A stretch of 64,000 nt of DNA from Hymenobacter fodinae (GTDB lineage Bacteria; Bacteroidota; Bacteroidia; Cytophagales; Hymenobacteraceae). Under the pieces are notes generated by a model that saw nothing but the letters and a program-made list of their open reading frames with translations, was not told where the DNA came from and did no database searches. Below, in pieces: positions 1-8,747 of the stretch. Location: assembly GCF_004745825.1 (NCBI RefSeq), contig NZ_SRLA01000003.1, positions 372,001-436,000 of the forward strand. Reading direction: 5' to 3'. Within the stretch, counting starts at the first letter, position 1. Every line of letters begins with the position of its first letter. The position numbers and the translations under genes were made by a program.

Positions 1-163
1 CCTCGCCCTGCCGCACTACTACTTCATGCTTCTTTAAATGGCGCGGGGTAAGCAAGTGGCCTAGCTCTTCAAGCTGCGCCTCTGAAAGCGGCAGCTTATC
101 CTGAAAATACGCGCGAAGAGCTTGGTGCATAAGTAGATGTTGGTTGGTGGTTGGGGAACTCAT
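1..163 (-). CDS. Crp/Fnr-family transcriptional regulator, N-terminal fragment
   Basis: An open frame runs leftward from an ATG at 161-163 and leaves the window, so only about 54 N-terminal residues are visible. The segment reads as helix-rich sequence ending in LLTPRHLKKHEVVVRQGE, which resembles the start of the cyclic-nucleotide-binding beta barrel of Crp/Fnr proteins, where a basic LKKGE-like stretch precedes the first barrel strands. The HTH is outside the window. It lies downstream of the TonB receptor on the same strand, separated by a large inverted repeat that probably ends the receptor transcript. The family call rests on this short match only. Confidence 0.6.
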   Translation of the reverse strand, partial: MSSPTTNQHLLMHQALRAYFQDKLPLSEAQLEELGHLLTPRHLKKHEVVVRQGE

Positions 164-285
164 CCCCAGCCCCTCTCTTCAGGGAGAGGGGTGCGTTCTA
201 GTAGCTATAAGCAATTGTAGCAGGACCATTGTTTATTGCTTTACGTCTGGCACCCCTCTCCCCGAAGAGAGGGGCTGGGGGTGAG
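159..285. repeat. Long inverted repeat, 37-bp arms
   Basis: The arms 159-195 and 249-285 are inverted copies that differ at two or three positions. Each arm is itself nearly palindromic (CCCCTCTC, short loop, GGAGAGGGG), so each could fold alone or with its partner. It sits between the TonB receptor stop and the Crp/Fnr start and could act as a terminator. It resembles a dispersed palindromic element; part of the repeat at 17.5 kb has a related core. Confidence 0.75.
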
Positions 286-290
286 GTTTG

Positions 291-2936
291 CTACAATCCA
301 TACGTCACCGAAAGGTAGTACAGCCCGCCCACGCTGGGGCCGCCCAAATACGATACATAATACTGGTTCAACACGTTGCTGGCGCCCAGCTTAAACCGCA
401 GGTTGGGGGCGGGAACACGGTAGCTGACTTGGGCATCGAGGGTGTTGTAGGCGGGCACATTGCCGTTCACCAGGAAGGTTTGGGAGTAGTATTTGGCCTG
501 CCAACGGTAGTTGAGGCCGAAACCGAAATTTTTATAGGCCTTTTCGTTGCCCAGGTTCAGATTGTAAGCCCAGCGCGGGGTGTTGAACCCATCTTCCAGG
601 CCATCCCCGGCTTTGGTGCGGTCGAGGCGGGCGTAGGTGACGTTGGCACCGGCCAGGTAGCCGCTGGCCACGTCGTAGCGGAGGCCCAAGGAGCCGCCAT
701 AGTTGTATACCTGGCTTTGGGCGTTGGTCCAGAGGCGGTAGCGGTCCTGGGTGGCGCGGTTGCTGAGGGCCGTGGCAATGCCGTTGAGGTCGGTGGCGGT
801 GGTATTGGGCACGTAGGCTTCCACCTGGGCAATGAAGTCGCGGTAGGAGTTGTAGTAGAAATCTACATCCAGCAGCAAGCGGCCTTCCGCCAGCAATGCC
901 GCTTTGTAGCCCATTTCCAAGGACTTCACGTACTCGGGCCGTAGGTAGGTGTAGGGGTTTTTCACCAGTCGCCCCTGGTTTTGCGCAATAGCCTGCTGGC
1001 GTTTCTCGGCGGGGCTAGCCGAGCTGTTGTTGGCGTTAATGGCAGCCGTCACGGCGGTGTTGAACGCATCGATGCTGCTGCGCAGGTAGCTGTTCTCAAA
1101 CACCCCATCCGACATCACCCGTAGGCCACCAATGCGCTTCACTTGTCCGCTATTTACGTTCGAAAAGCCCTCAAACAAGCTTGGAAAGCGGTAACCGCTC
1201 TGGTAGCTCACCCGGAAGTTGTGGTGCTGGGTGGGCGAGTACACTGCCGTAAGACGAGGGTTAAATCGAGTGCTGAAGTAGTCGTTCTTATCAGCGCGCA
1301 AGGTGGCGGTTAGCCGGATCTTGTCGTTCAGCAGCCGCGCCCCGGCCTGCACGAAGCCGCCGGTTTTGCCGTAGGTGAGCGTGCTGTAGGGGTCCTTGCC
1401 TATCTCGGGGTTGATGAAGTAGTTGCCGTCAGGTTGAATGAAGTACGTGCGGTGGTCGGCCCCCGCTAGTAGGTCGACCCAGGCGGGTAGGCCTCTGCCC
1501 CCGTCTTGGCGCAAAGCCTGCCCTATGTTCACCTGGCCTTCAGCGTGCAGCATCTCCGCCTGCACCCGCAGGGCCGCGCCTTCGTCCCAGTTGTTGATGT
1601 CGGCCAGTGTTTTCAGGCGCTGCTGAAACTCCGGGGTGCCGGGCTGCAGGCGACCCGCATCGGCGGCGGCGCGGGCCGTAGCGTGCGCCTGGGCTACCGA
1701 CTGGCCTAGGCCAGTAGCGGCGTTCCAGGCGGCGGTGTAATCCCGGTTCCACTGGGCGTCGGGCTTGAAGCTGCGGTCGAGATTTTCGGCCGCCGAGCGT
1801 AGGTTGTAGCTTTTACCGGTATTTTCCTGGGTGAGGTACACGCGGGCCTGCACCACGGGGCTGGTGAGCTGCAGGGCGTGCTGCTGCAAGCGGTAGTCTT
1901 CCAGCCGAAAGCGGTTGGAGCGCTGGTACACGTTATCAAGAAGGGCGCCGCGGTAAGTGTAGGCCAGTTCTGCCCGCTGGGTCAGCTTGTAGTGCAGGGC
2001 CGCATCATAGCGGATGGTCTGGAGGTGGTAGTCTACCACGTCTTTTTCATCGTAGCCGGTGCGCGCCACCTGGTAATTCTTCCCGCCCAGGCTCAATGTA
2101 CTGCGGTCCGATGACTCGTTGCCGTAGCTGTTCACCGGGTCGCGGGCGGGGTTTTCTGCCCCGAACAGACCTGTGGTAGCGTTGCCGTTTGGGTTGAGCT
2201 CGGTCTGGTCGTTGGCAATCCAGTCGTAGCCGCGCAGGTAGGTGCCGTTTACTTTGAAAGCCAGCTTGGGCGTCAGGGCTTTGGCGTAGCGGAGGCTGGT
2301 TTCAGTGAATGGCCTGGCACCGGCGTTAGGGTCGTTGAGGTGGTTGACGCCGGTCTTCTGCTGCACACTCACGCCCTCCGAGAGAAACGGATTGCGGGTC
2401 GTGAAATTGGCTAGGCCGTTGATGGCGTTGAGGCCATAGAGCGCGGCAGCCGTACCGGGCACAATTTCCACGGTATTAATATCCAGGTCACTCGGCCCCA
2501 ACACGTTGCCAATGGGTCCGCCAATGTGGGGCGCCTGGTTGTCGATGCCATCTACCAGCTGCACGAAGCGCACGTTGGTGGTATTAGTGAAGCCGCGGGC
2601 GTTTATCACCTTGAAGCTCAGGCTGGGCGTAATCACCTGCACGCCCTTCAGGTGCTCAATGGCATCAAAAAACGACGGGGCCGGCGTGAGCCGCAACTGC
2701 CGCGGGTTCAGCTTCTCCACCGTCACCGGCGACTGCAGAATACTCTCCTCCACCTTAGAGGCCGATACCACTACCTCGCTCAGCAAGACGTCGCGGCGGG
2801 CCGTGTCGGCCGCTACTGGCGGCTGCCGCGCAGGCGTGACCTGCTGCGCCGCCACTGGCCTAGCCAGGCATGCGCCTAGCAACACCACCCCTATCACTGC
2901 CTCTAAATGTATTCTGCGTACTGTTTTCTTCATCAA
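291..2936 (-). CDS. TonB-dependent outer membrane receptor, probable molybdate/tungstate-linked uptake
   Basis: 881 residues. A signal peptide (about 1-30, ending near PVAAQ) is followed by a TonB-box-like stretch around LSEVVVSASK, a plug domain (about 60-190, with RGFTNTTNVRFVQLVDGID), and a long beta-barrel region ending in a short aromatic/hydrophobic tail (YLSVTYGL) typical of outer-membrane barrels. It lacks the carboxypeptidase-like N-terminal domain common in SusC proteins, so it looks like a small-ligand transporter. The only regulatory site I see upstream is a near-perfect ModE operator (3009-3032), and the ModE-like gene lies just beyond it on the same strand. I infer import of molybdate, tungstate or a chelate of them; iron or another metal remains possible. 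Confidence 0.9.
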   Translation of the reverse strand: MMKKTVRRIHLEAVIGVVLLGACLARPVAAQQVTPARQPPVAADTARRDVLLSEVVVSASKVEESILQSPVTVEKLNPRQLRLTPAPSFFDAIEHLKGVQVITPSLSFKVINARGFTNTTNVRFVQLVDGIDNQAPHIGGPIGNVLGPSDLDINTVEIVPGTAAALYGLNAINGLANFTTRNPFLSEGVSVQQKTGVNHLNDPNAGARPFTETSLRYAKALTPKLAFKVNGTYLRGYDWIANDQTELNPNGNATTGLFGAENPARDPVNSYGNESSDRSTLSLGGKNYQVARTGYDEKDVVDYHLQTIRYDAALHYKLTQRAELAYTYRGALLDNVYQRSNRFRLEDYRLQQHALQLTSPVVQARVYLTQENTGKSYNLRSAAENLDRSFKPDAQWNRDYTAAWNAATGLGQSVAQAHATARAAADAGRLQPGTPEFQQRLKTLADINNWDEGAALRVQAEMLHAEGQVNIGQALRQDGGRGLPAWVDLLAGADHRTYFIQPDGNYFINPEIGKDPYSTLTYGKTGGFVQAGARLLNDKIRLTATLRADKNDYFSTRFNPRLTAVYSPTQHHNFRVSYQSGYRFPSLFEGFSNVNSGQVKRIGGLRVMSDGVFENSYLRSSIDAFNTAVTAAINANNSSASPAEKRQQAIAQNQGRLVKNPYTYLRPEYVKSLEMGYKAALLAEGRLLLDVDFYYNSYRDFIAQVEAYVPNTTATDLNGIATALSNRATQDRYRLWTNAQSQVYNYGGSLGLRYDVASGYLAGANVTYARLDRTKAGDGLEDGFNTPRWAYNLNLGNEKAYKNFGFGLNYRWQAKYYSQTFLVNGNVPAYNTLDAQVSYRVPAPNLRFKLGASNVLNQYYVSYLGGPSVGGLYYLSVTYGL

Positions 2937-3008
2937 CTACTTTTTCACGCGGAGTGAAACTATGGTCATCCTCTACTCCCTATGGGGCAATCTGGTGCTG
3001 GACCACCT

Positions 3009-3032
3009 CGTTATATTTTGAAAAACATAACG
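3009..3032. promoter_or_regulatory. ModE-type operator
   Basis: A 24-bp interrupted palindrome with arms CGTTATATTTT and AAAACATAACG: 11-bp arms, a 2-bp centre and one mismatch. The length and the CGTTATAT ... ACATAACG ends match the well-known Escherichia coli modA operator. It lies 73 bp upstream of the TonB receptor start and 48 bp beyond the end of the ModE-like gene. Confidence 0.8.
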
Positions 3033-3079
3033 CAGAAGCTGCGGAATGGTTTTGCCTCCCTTTAGCAGCTTCTTCCTAG

Positions 3080-3436
3080 CTAGAGCACCCTCGCGGCTTC
3101 GGCGGCCATAAATGCCTGAAACCGCTCTTGCAAGGCCCTAAATTCCTCAATCATGCGTTGGCCCTCGGGCGTGATTTCGGTACCGCCTCCGCGCTTACCC
3201 CCCGTCTGGGTCAGCACAAGTGGCCTAGCGGCCTGCGCATTCATGGAGCTCACCAAATCCCAGGCGCGCTTATATGACATGCCCATTTGCTGCGCCGCCT
3301 TCGAGATGGAGCCTTGCTCCTGAATTTGTAGCAATAGCTCTAGCCGCCCAATGCCCATAAACCGGTCATCAGCGGTTTCTACCCATAAGCGGCCGTTTAG
3401 CCGGAACGTGAGGTCAGGGCGGAGCAAGTCTTTCAT
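3080..3436 (-). CDS. ModE-like winged-helix regulator
   Basis: 118 residues from the ATG at 3434-3436; a longer in-frame start at 3502 adds 22 residues that do not resemble the family. The protein matches the N-terminal DNA-binding domain of ModE: a winged HTH around GSISKAAQQMGMSYKRAWDL, then a basic wing (GGKRGGGTEITPEG) and a C-terminal helix. The molybdate-binding MOP domains of full-length ModE are missing, as in many single-domain ModE-like proteins. A ModE operator lies immediately downstream, before the TonB receptor, so this protein probably represses or tunes that receptor. Whether it senses metal directly is unclear. Confidence 0.8.
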   Translation of the reverse strand: MKDLLRPDLTFRLNGRLWVETADDRFMGIGRLELLLQIQEQGSISKAAQQMGMSYKRAWDLVSSMNAQAARPLVLTQTGGKRGGGTEITPEGQRMIEEFRALQERFQAFMAAEAARVL

Positions 3437-3672
3437 GGCCGCAATCTTACAAAATCTCTTACTCCAGACTGCGCTAGGCCACCTGTGCTCCGCTGGCAAC
3501 ACGTACTAAGCTCTACAGCACCGCCTTGGAACCAAACGGCGAAAAATCAGACGATGCCTAGAAAAAATTGCAACCTCCTCTGCAACCTCCCACCCATTTC
3601 TTGCGGATACTCTTGGGCGGCGGCCTACACGGCTGCCAGTATCTACTCCCCCCTTTAATCTAACTCACGAAC

Positions 3673-4461
3673 ATGGAACCCAATCAATCTGCCAACCCTA
3701 CGCCAACCAACGAAGCCAATAACGACCAGGCCAAGAATACCGCTCAACCATCGCAGTCGGCTGGCGCCGATAACCAGGGTGCAGCCTCGAAGGGCTCATC
3801 AGCTGGCCAGCAGTCTGCCGATGGCAAAAGCTGGACGGAATATGCCAACCTGCAAAAAGTAGTCGACCAGCTGCCCCAGGGTGTGCGTGACTTCTGCTCT
3901 AATTCCTGGAACCAAGTAGGCAAGTCGCTAGGCCAGGTCGGCGACCAGGTGAATAAGCTGAGCACCACGCAAAAAGTAGCCGGGGCTGTGGCACTAGCTG
4001 GCATTGGCTATCTGGCGCTACGCTCGGGCAAATCTGAGAAATCATCGGGCATTGGCAGCATGTACCGCGGCGACTCGTCTAAGGGCTCGAAGAAGTCTCA
4101 GCAAGGCTACCGCTCTAGCGCCGACAGCTACACTTCAGCCTCCTATAATTCCTTCTCTTCGCCTAGCTCCCGCCCCGACGAAAGCAAGCGCATGGACCGC
4201 GGCCCCGGGCACTACGGCAGCAGCAGCTTCGACCGCCAGAATGAGTCGCGGGTAGGTGGCAGCTACCAGTCGGGCAGCTCTAGCCAGTCTCCCTCTAGCT
4301 CGTCGTCAGGCTCTAGCGCCAAATCTTCAGACTATTCATCCGGCGCCAACTCAGCTAGCTCCAGCCAGTCCTCTTCCATGTCTGGCCGCAGCATGGGCTA
4401 CCGGGGCAGCTCCAACACCTCCCCCGACTCCGATGAGCTAGACCTCGGTGCGGGCGTATAG
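3673..4461 (+). CDS. Serine-rich low-complexity protein with one hydrophobic segment
   Basis: 262 residues and no recognisable catalytic domain. The N-terminal 50 residues are rich in Asn, Gln, Ala and Ser. A short amphipathic stretch (about 55-95) is followed by a hydrophobic helix (VAGAVALAGIGYLALRSG, about 101-118) and a long Ser/Gly-rich tail to the end. The layout suggests a tail-exposed membrane or DNA-associated protein, but nothing proves it. It is a single gene with its own terminator at 4508-4545. The codon composition makes alternative frames look open, but this is the only frame with consistent start and stop placement. Confidence 0.7.
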   Translation: MEPNQSANPTPTNEANNDQAKNTAQPSQSAGADNQGAASKGSSAGQQSADGKSWTEYANLQKVVDQLPQGVRDFCSNSWNQVGKSLGQVGDQVNKLSTTQKVAGAVALAGIGYLALRSGKSEKSSGIGSMYRGDSSKGSKKSQQGYRSSADSYTSASYNSFSSPSSRPDESKRMDRGPGHYGSSSFDRQNESRVGGSYQSGSSSQSPSSSSSGSSAKSSDYSSGANSASSSQSSSMSGRSMGYRGSSNTSPDSDELDLGAGV

Positions 4462-4507
4462 CACCCGTGCTACCCGCTAGGCCACTCCGGCTTACTCGTA
4501 CATAATT

Positions 4508-4545
4508 AAAACAGCGCCTCCGACTAGTGTCAGAGGCGCTGTTTT
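4508..4545. terminator. Bidirectional intrinsic terminator
   Basis: The hairpin arms AAAACAGCGCCTC and GAGGCGCTGTTTT are perfectly complementary, with A- and T-tracts on the outside. It lies between convergent genes, the Ser-rich protein and dnaB. Confidence 0.85.
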
Positions 4546-4569
4546 GGTTTTATATGCCGGGGGTTGGCA

Positions 4570-6189
4570 CTAGAATGGCGCTGGGCCGTCATCGAAAGTG
4601 CTACGTGGGAACGGCTGCGCGGCCGGCGGACTATCGTTGTTGATGCGGGAACCCAACCGAATGGTGTTGGGAGCAAAACCCGAAGCATCGTCGTCGAAGG
4701 TGCTGCTGGGGAAGGCGCCCGTGTTAAAGCCAGCATCACCAAAGCCACCAGCCCCATCAAGGTCCGCGAACTTGGTGAACTTACCGATAAACTTCAGCTG
4801 CACGGTTTCCAAAGAGCCGTTCCGGTGTTTGGCAATGATAACCTCACCCGTGCCCTGGGTGGGGTTGCCCATTTCATCTTCGGTAATCTTGTAATACTCA
4901 GGACGATACAAGAACACTACCATGTCGGCGTCCTGCTCGATAGAACCCGATTCACGAAGGTCACTCAACTGAGGCTTTTTGTCGCCTCCGCGGGTTTCTA
5001 CTGAGCGCGAGAGCTGCGACAGCGCCAACACCGGCACGTTCAGTTCCTTGGCAATGCCCTTCAGTGCCCGCGAAATCGAGGCAATTTCCTGTTCGCGGTT
5101 ACCGCCCCCCTTACCATCCGTGTTACCCGTCATCAGCTGCAGGTAGTCGATGATAATCATCTGGATGTCGTGGTGAGCCTTGAGGCGGCGGCACTTGGTG
5201 CGCAACTCCCGAATGCTGAGGCCCGGCGTATCGTCAATGTAAATGGGTGCCGACGATAAGGCCGAAATCTTGTGGTTGAGCTGGGCCCACTCGTAGTCGG
5301 CCAGGTTACCCTTCTTGATCTTTTCCGAATCCAGCTCCGCCTCCGCTGAAATCAGACGATTCACCAGCTGCAGTGAGGACATTTCCAGCGAGAAAATGGC
5401 CACTGGCTTCTTGAACTCTACCGCCGCATTGCGCATCGCCGACACTACGAAGGCGGTTTTACCCATACCGGGGCGCGCCGCAATAATCACCAAGTCAGAG
5501 GGTTGCCAGCCGCTGGTTACGCGGTCGAGGGCCGAGAAGCCGGAGGGTACCCCGGTGAGGCCGTCCTTCTGATTTTTCTTTTCTTCCAGTTCCTTGATGG
5601 CTTTACCCATCAAGCTCCGCATGTCGTCGAAGTTCTTGCGGATGTTGGATTCCGACACCTCGAACAACGACTGCTCAGTGCTGTCGAGCAGGTTGAACAC
5701 GTCGGTGGTATCCTCAAACGCGTCGCGCTGAATGTCGCTGGCAATGCGAATCAGCTCCCGCTTGATGGCGTTTTCGGTGATGATGCGGGCGTGGTACTCA
5801 ATGTTGGCCGCCGAGTTTACCTTGAAGGTGAGGTTGGCCACATAGTGGGCCCCACCGGCCGCTTCCAGCTCGCCCATCTCCCGCAGCTCGTGCGTGACGG
5901 TCAGAATATCAATCGGCTCCGACTTATCAAACAAGTTCAGAATAGCCTTGAAGATGCGCTGGTGCCCGTCTTTGTAGAAGCTCTGGGCTTTCAGGATATC
6001 AATAACGGTAGTCAGAGCATCCTTTTCCAGCATTAGTGCTCCTAGCACGGCGGCCTCCAGCTCCAGCGCCTGGGGAGGCAGCTTGCCCGACGCACCTCCC
6101 ATCGGAACCACCGCAGGGCGGGTATTCCAAGCGGCTTTGGCGCGCGAGGCCGATAGTTTCAGGCGGTCATCCATCCGGTCGTTCATCAC
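4570..6189 (-). CDS. dnaB: Replicative DNA helicase DnaB
   Basis: 539 residues. The N-terminal DnaB domain (about 36-145, PPQALELEAAVLGALM) is followed by a linker and the RecA-like C-terminal domain, with Walker A ARPGMGKT at about 238-245, Walker B IIIDYLQLM, and the downstream R-finger/DnaB motif around SDLRESGSIEQDADMVVFLY. It unwinds DNA at the replication fork as a hexamer. Bacteroidetes DnaB is often a little longer than E. coli DnaB (471 residues) because of a C-terminal tail; here the tail is rich in Asp, Gly and Phe (about residues 470-539). No intein is present. A candidate promoter lies at 6285-6292. Confidence 0.97.
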   Translation of the reverse strand: MMNDRMDDRLKLSASRAKAAWNTRPAVVPMGGASGKLPPQALELEAAVLGALMLEKDALTTVIDILKAQSFYKDGHQRIFKAILNLFDKSEPIDILTVTHELREMGELEAAGGAHYVANLTFKVNSAANIEYHARIITENAIKRELIRIASDIQRDAFEDTTDVFNLLDSTEQSLFEVSESNIRKNFDDMRSLMGKAIKELEEKKNQKDGLTGVPSGFSALDRVTSGWQPSDLVIIAARPGMGKTAFVVSAMRNAAVEFKKPVAIFSLEMSSLQLVNRLISAEAELDSEKIKKGNLADYEWAQLNHKISALSSAPIYIDDTPGLSIRELRTKCRRLKAHHDIQMIIIDYLQLMTGNTDGKGGGNREQEIASISRALKGIAKELNVPVLALSQLSRSVETRGGDKKPQLSDLRESGSIEQDADMVVFLYRPEYYKITEDEMGNPTQGTGEVIIAKHRNGSLETVQLKFIGKFTKFADLDGAGGFGDAGFNTGAFPSSTFDDDASGFAPNTIRLGSRINNDSPPAAQPFPRSTFDDGPAPF

Positions 6190-6284
6190 TGAGGTAGCAC
6201 TACAAGGTAAGCAGGTTCAAGCGTTTTCCGGGTCGGAACACGTGATATTCTCCCGTCCGCCGCTCGAAATTTCGCAAAGGGGTA

Positions 6285-6292
6285 CAAAGCTA
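6285..6292 (-). promoter_or_regulatory. TAnnTTTG-type -7 element for dnaB
   Basis: On the minus strand the sequence is TAGCTTTG, matching the Bacteroidetes -7 consensus, about 95 bp upstream of the dnaB start. No strong -33 TTTG is visible. Confidence 0.45.
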
Positions 6293-6451
6293 ACGGCTGA
6301 GCCCTACAATCCGCAGAGGTGGCAAAAGGTTTCTTTTTACTATCCGCTTCCCGTTAGCAATGTTTAGCTCAGCAGCCTGGTGGCTAGGCCACTGCCGAGC
6401 TCCGTGAGTGCTGGGTTGACTGCCATCTCGGGCGCTTTCCTTTTAGCCGCT

Positions 6452-6459
6452 TACCTTTG
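6452..6459 (+). promoter_or_regulatory. TAnnTTTG-type -7 element for the mpl operon
   Basis: TACCTTTG sits 26 bp before the mpl start codon, the spacing expected for a Bacteroidetes sigma-A promoter with a short leader. Confidence 0.55.
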
Positions 6460-6485
6460 CCGCCCCATTATCTTGTATTCGCTAC

Positions 6486-7874
6486 ATGGCTGTTACGCCT
6501 CCTTCTTCGCTCCAGCGCCTTCACCTGATTGCCATCGGGGGAAGCATCATGCATAACTTGGCGCTTGCCCTTCACCGCCGGGGTGCCCACGTCACGGGTT
6601 CCGACGACGAAATATTTGAGCCTGCCAAAAGTCGGCTGGCGGCGGCCGGTCTGCTCCCGGCCGAGGAAGGCTGGTTTGCGGAAAAAGTGACCCCCGACCT
6701 CGACGCCGTGATTGTGGGCATGCACGCCCGCCCCGACAACCCCGAGCTGCTCCGAGCCCAGGAGCTAGGCCTACGGGTGTATTCCTTCCCGGAGTTTATC
6801 TACGAGGCCTCGCGTGACAAGCAGCGGGTAGTAATTGGCGGCTCGCACGGCAAAACCAGTATTACCTCCCTCATCCTGCACGTACTGCGCTACCACGGCC
6901 GCAAGTTCGATTACGCCGTAGGGGCTCAGTTGGAAGGCTTCGACCTGATGGTGCAACTGACCGAGGATGCGCCTATCATCATCATTGAGGGTGACGAGTA
7001 CCTGTCGTCGCCGATTGACCGGCGGCCCAAGTTTCATTTGTACCAGCACCATATTGGCGTGATTTCCGGCATTAGCTGGGACCATATCAATGTGTTCCCG
7101 ACCGAGGAAATCTACCGGGAGCAGTTCAAGATCTTCGCCGACATGACGCCCAAGGCCGGCACCCTGATCTACGACCAGAACGACGAGCAAGTGCAGTTGG
7201 TAACGGTGCCCTCCAACCCCGATGTGAAGTATATCGGCTACGGCCCGCACGAGCACGTCATCCGCAACGGCAAAACCTTCCTGCTCAACAAGAAAGATGA
7301 AGAAGTACCGGTGCAGGTGTTCGGGGAGCACAACCTGCGTAACATCTCGGCCGCCAAGGAAGTCTGCAAGTGTTTGGGCATTAAGGGCAAGGATTTCTAC
7401 GAGGCGCTGGGCTCGTTTAAGGGCGCTGCTCGCCGCCTGGAGCTAGTGCGCGAAGGTGAAGGGTCGGTGGTCTATAAAGACTTCGCTCATGCGCCCAGCA
7501 AGTTGAAGGCCACGGCTACGGCTTTCAAGAAGCAGTATCCGCAGCGCAAGCTAGTGGCCTGCCTGGAGCTGCACACCTTTAGCTCCCTAAACCCGGCCTT
7601 TCTACCTCAGTACGCCCACACCTTCGATGCGCCCGACGTGGCGGTGGTCTACTTCAACCCCCATGTGCTGGAGCACAAGCGCCTCCCCCCGCTGCCACCT
7701 GAGGCCGTGGCCCAAGCCTTCCAGCGCCCCGATTTGCAGGTGTTTACCGACAGTAAACTGTTGGCGGAGTTTCTGCACGCCCAAAACTGGCAGGGCGCTA
7801 ATCTGTTAATGATGTCTTCGGGTACGTTTGATGGGCTGGATCTGGCTCAGCTAGCCACCGAGGTTACCCGATGA
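6486..7874 (+). CDS. mpl: UDP-N-acetylmuramate:L-alanyl-gamma-D-glutamyl-meso-diaminopimelate ligase
   Basis: 462 residues, a Mur-ligase fold. The N-terminal Rossmann domain begins LHLIAIGGSIMHNLA; the ATP-binding loop is VVIGGSHGKTS (about 116-125); the central domain has EGDEYLSS and ISGISWDHINVFPT; the C-terminal domain starts near FKGAARRLEL. Mpl reattaches recycled murein tripeptide to UDP-MurNAc in the cytoplasm. The length fits Mpl, and the leading IGGSIMHNLA motif distinguishes it from MurC. It overlaps the next gene by 4 bp (ATGA), implying co-translation. Confidence 0.93.
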   Translation: MAVTPPSSLQRLHLIAIGGSIMHNLALALHRRGAHVTGSDDEIFEPAKSRLAAAGLLPAEEGWFAEKVTPDLDAVIVGMHARPDNPELLRAQELGLRVYSFPEFIYEASRDKQRVVIGGSHGKTSITSLILHVLRYHGRKFDYAVGAQLEGFDLMVQLTEDAPIIIIEGDEYLSSPIDRRPKFHLYQHHIGVISGISWDHINVFPTEEIYREQFKIFADMTPKAGTLIYDQNDEQVQLVTVPSNPDVKYIGYGPHEHVIRNGKTFLLNKKDEEVPVQVFGEHNLRNISAAKEVCKCLGIKGKDFYEALGSFKGAARRLELVREGEGSVVYKDFAHAPSKLKATATAFKKQYPQRKLVACLELHTFSSLNPAFLPQYAHTFDAPDVAVVYFNPHVLEHKRLPPLPPEAVAQAFQRPDLQVFTDSKLLAEFLHAQNWQGANLLMMSSGTFDGLDLAQLATEVTR

Positions 7875-8581
7875 AACAACCCATCTTACTTCTGCACGGC
7901 GCCCTGGCCACCGAAGCTCAGCTGAAGCCCTTAGCCCGCGAACTGTCGGCATTTTTTGCCGTGCACACGTTCACGTTTGGCGGGCATGGCGGCCGGCCGG
8001 CCGGCCCAATTGGCCTGTCAATGCAGCAATGCGCGGCCGAGGTCAAGGAGTTTATGGACACCCACGGGCTTGACGCCACGCACGTGTTTGGGTACAGCCT
8101 CGGCGGATATGCAGCTTTGGCAGCGGCTCTCAAAGCCCCCGAGCGCTTCCAGAGCATTACTACCCTTGGCACTAAGTTCAACTGGTCGCCGGCTACGGCA
8201 GCCCTCGAAACCCAAAACTTAGACCTGGCCACCCTGCAGCAAAAGGTGCCCCATTACGTGCAACACCTTGAGCAACTGCATCAGCCCACCCCGGTTGACG
8301 AGCTGCTCAGTGCCACGGCGCAACTCATGCGTGGCCTAGGTGATTCGCCCCTTCTCACCCCCGAGAACCTATCGACCTTGGAGGTGCCGGTGCAGGTGTT
8401 GGTTGGGGAGCTAGATAAAACAGCCGGCGTAGACCCCTCCCGCCATTACACCGATTTCATGCCCCGCGCGTTGTTTGAAATCATCATGAACACGCCGCAC
8501 CCGCTGGAGAAAGTCAATCCTGACCTGCTGTTCTCCCGCATTTTACGCTTTGTAGAGATGGTAGAAGAAAACCACATCTAA
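7871..8581 (+). CDS. Alpha/beta hydrolase
   Basis: 236 residues of alpha/beta-hydrolase fold: an early oxyanion-type LLLHGA motif (about 7-12), the nucleophile elbow GYSLGG (Ser76), an acid candidate in VGELDKTAG, and a C-terminal His in TPHPLEK. The substrate cannot be told from the sequence. The start overlaps the mpl stop by 4 bp, so it is translated from the same message. A strong terminator follows. Confidence 0.85.
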   Translation: MKQPILLLHGALATEAQLKPLARELSAFFAVHTFTFGGHGGRPAGPIGLSMQQCAAEVKEFMDTHGLDATHVFGYSLGGYAALAAALKAPERFQSITTLGTKFNWSPATAALETQNLDLATLQQKVPHYVQHLEQLHQPTPVDELLSATAQLMRGLGDSPLLTPENLSTLEVPVQVLVGELDKTAGVDPSRHYTDFMPRALFEIIMNTPHPLEKVNPDLLFSRILRFVEMVEENHI

Positions 8582-8602
8582 CTTTACCATAGCCGCTTTA
8601 AC

Positions 8603-8636
8603 AAAAGAAGGCCCACCGTTTGGTGGGCCTTCTTTT
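8603..8636. terminator. Intrinsic terminator
   Basis: A perfect 15-bp hairpin, AAAAGAAGGCCCACC / GGTGGGCCTTCTTTT, followed by ATTTGT. It serves the mpl operon and, read the other way, the minus-strand lipoprotein operon. Confidence 0.85.
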
Positions 8637-8745
8637 ATTTGTCAGTCGGCGTCTTGGGAGCTGGCTTAGGCTTCCGCCGATCGGTGGTAACCAGTAGCGC
8701 CAGGGCCGTGAGTGAAAGGCGCAGTATCCATTTGCGGCTGAGCAT
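8635..8745 (-). CDS. Small membrane protein, 36 residues
   Basis: ATG at 8743-8745, two bases after the stop of the upstream lipoprotein gene, so translation is probably coupled. The predicted peptide has a hydrophobic helix (WILRLSLTALALLV, about 6-19) followed by a basic, Pro-rich tail (DRRKPKPAPKTPTDK), the typical look of a tiny single-pass membrane protein. The stop touches the shared terminator. It could be a chance frame, but its tight position and composition favour a real gene. No function can be assigned. Confidence 0.45.
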   Translation of the reverse strand: MLSRKWILRLSLTALALLVTTDRRKPKPAPKTPTDK

Positions 8746-8747
8746 GG

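Noticed and set aside
288..944. Long plus-strand frames opposite the TonB receptor and other large genes
   Set aside because: They mirror codon structure of the real gene on the other strand, a common effect in GC-rich DNA.
4004..4441. Alternative frames inside the Ser-rich protein gene
   Set aside because: Low-complexity DNA opens other frames; they lack starts with context and their products are Ala/Pro-rich noise.
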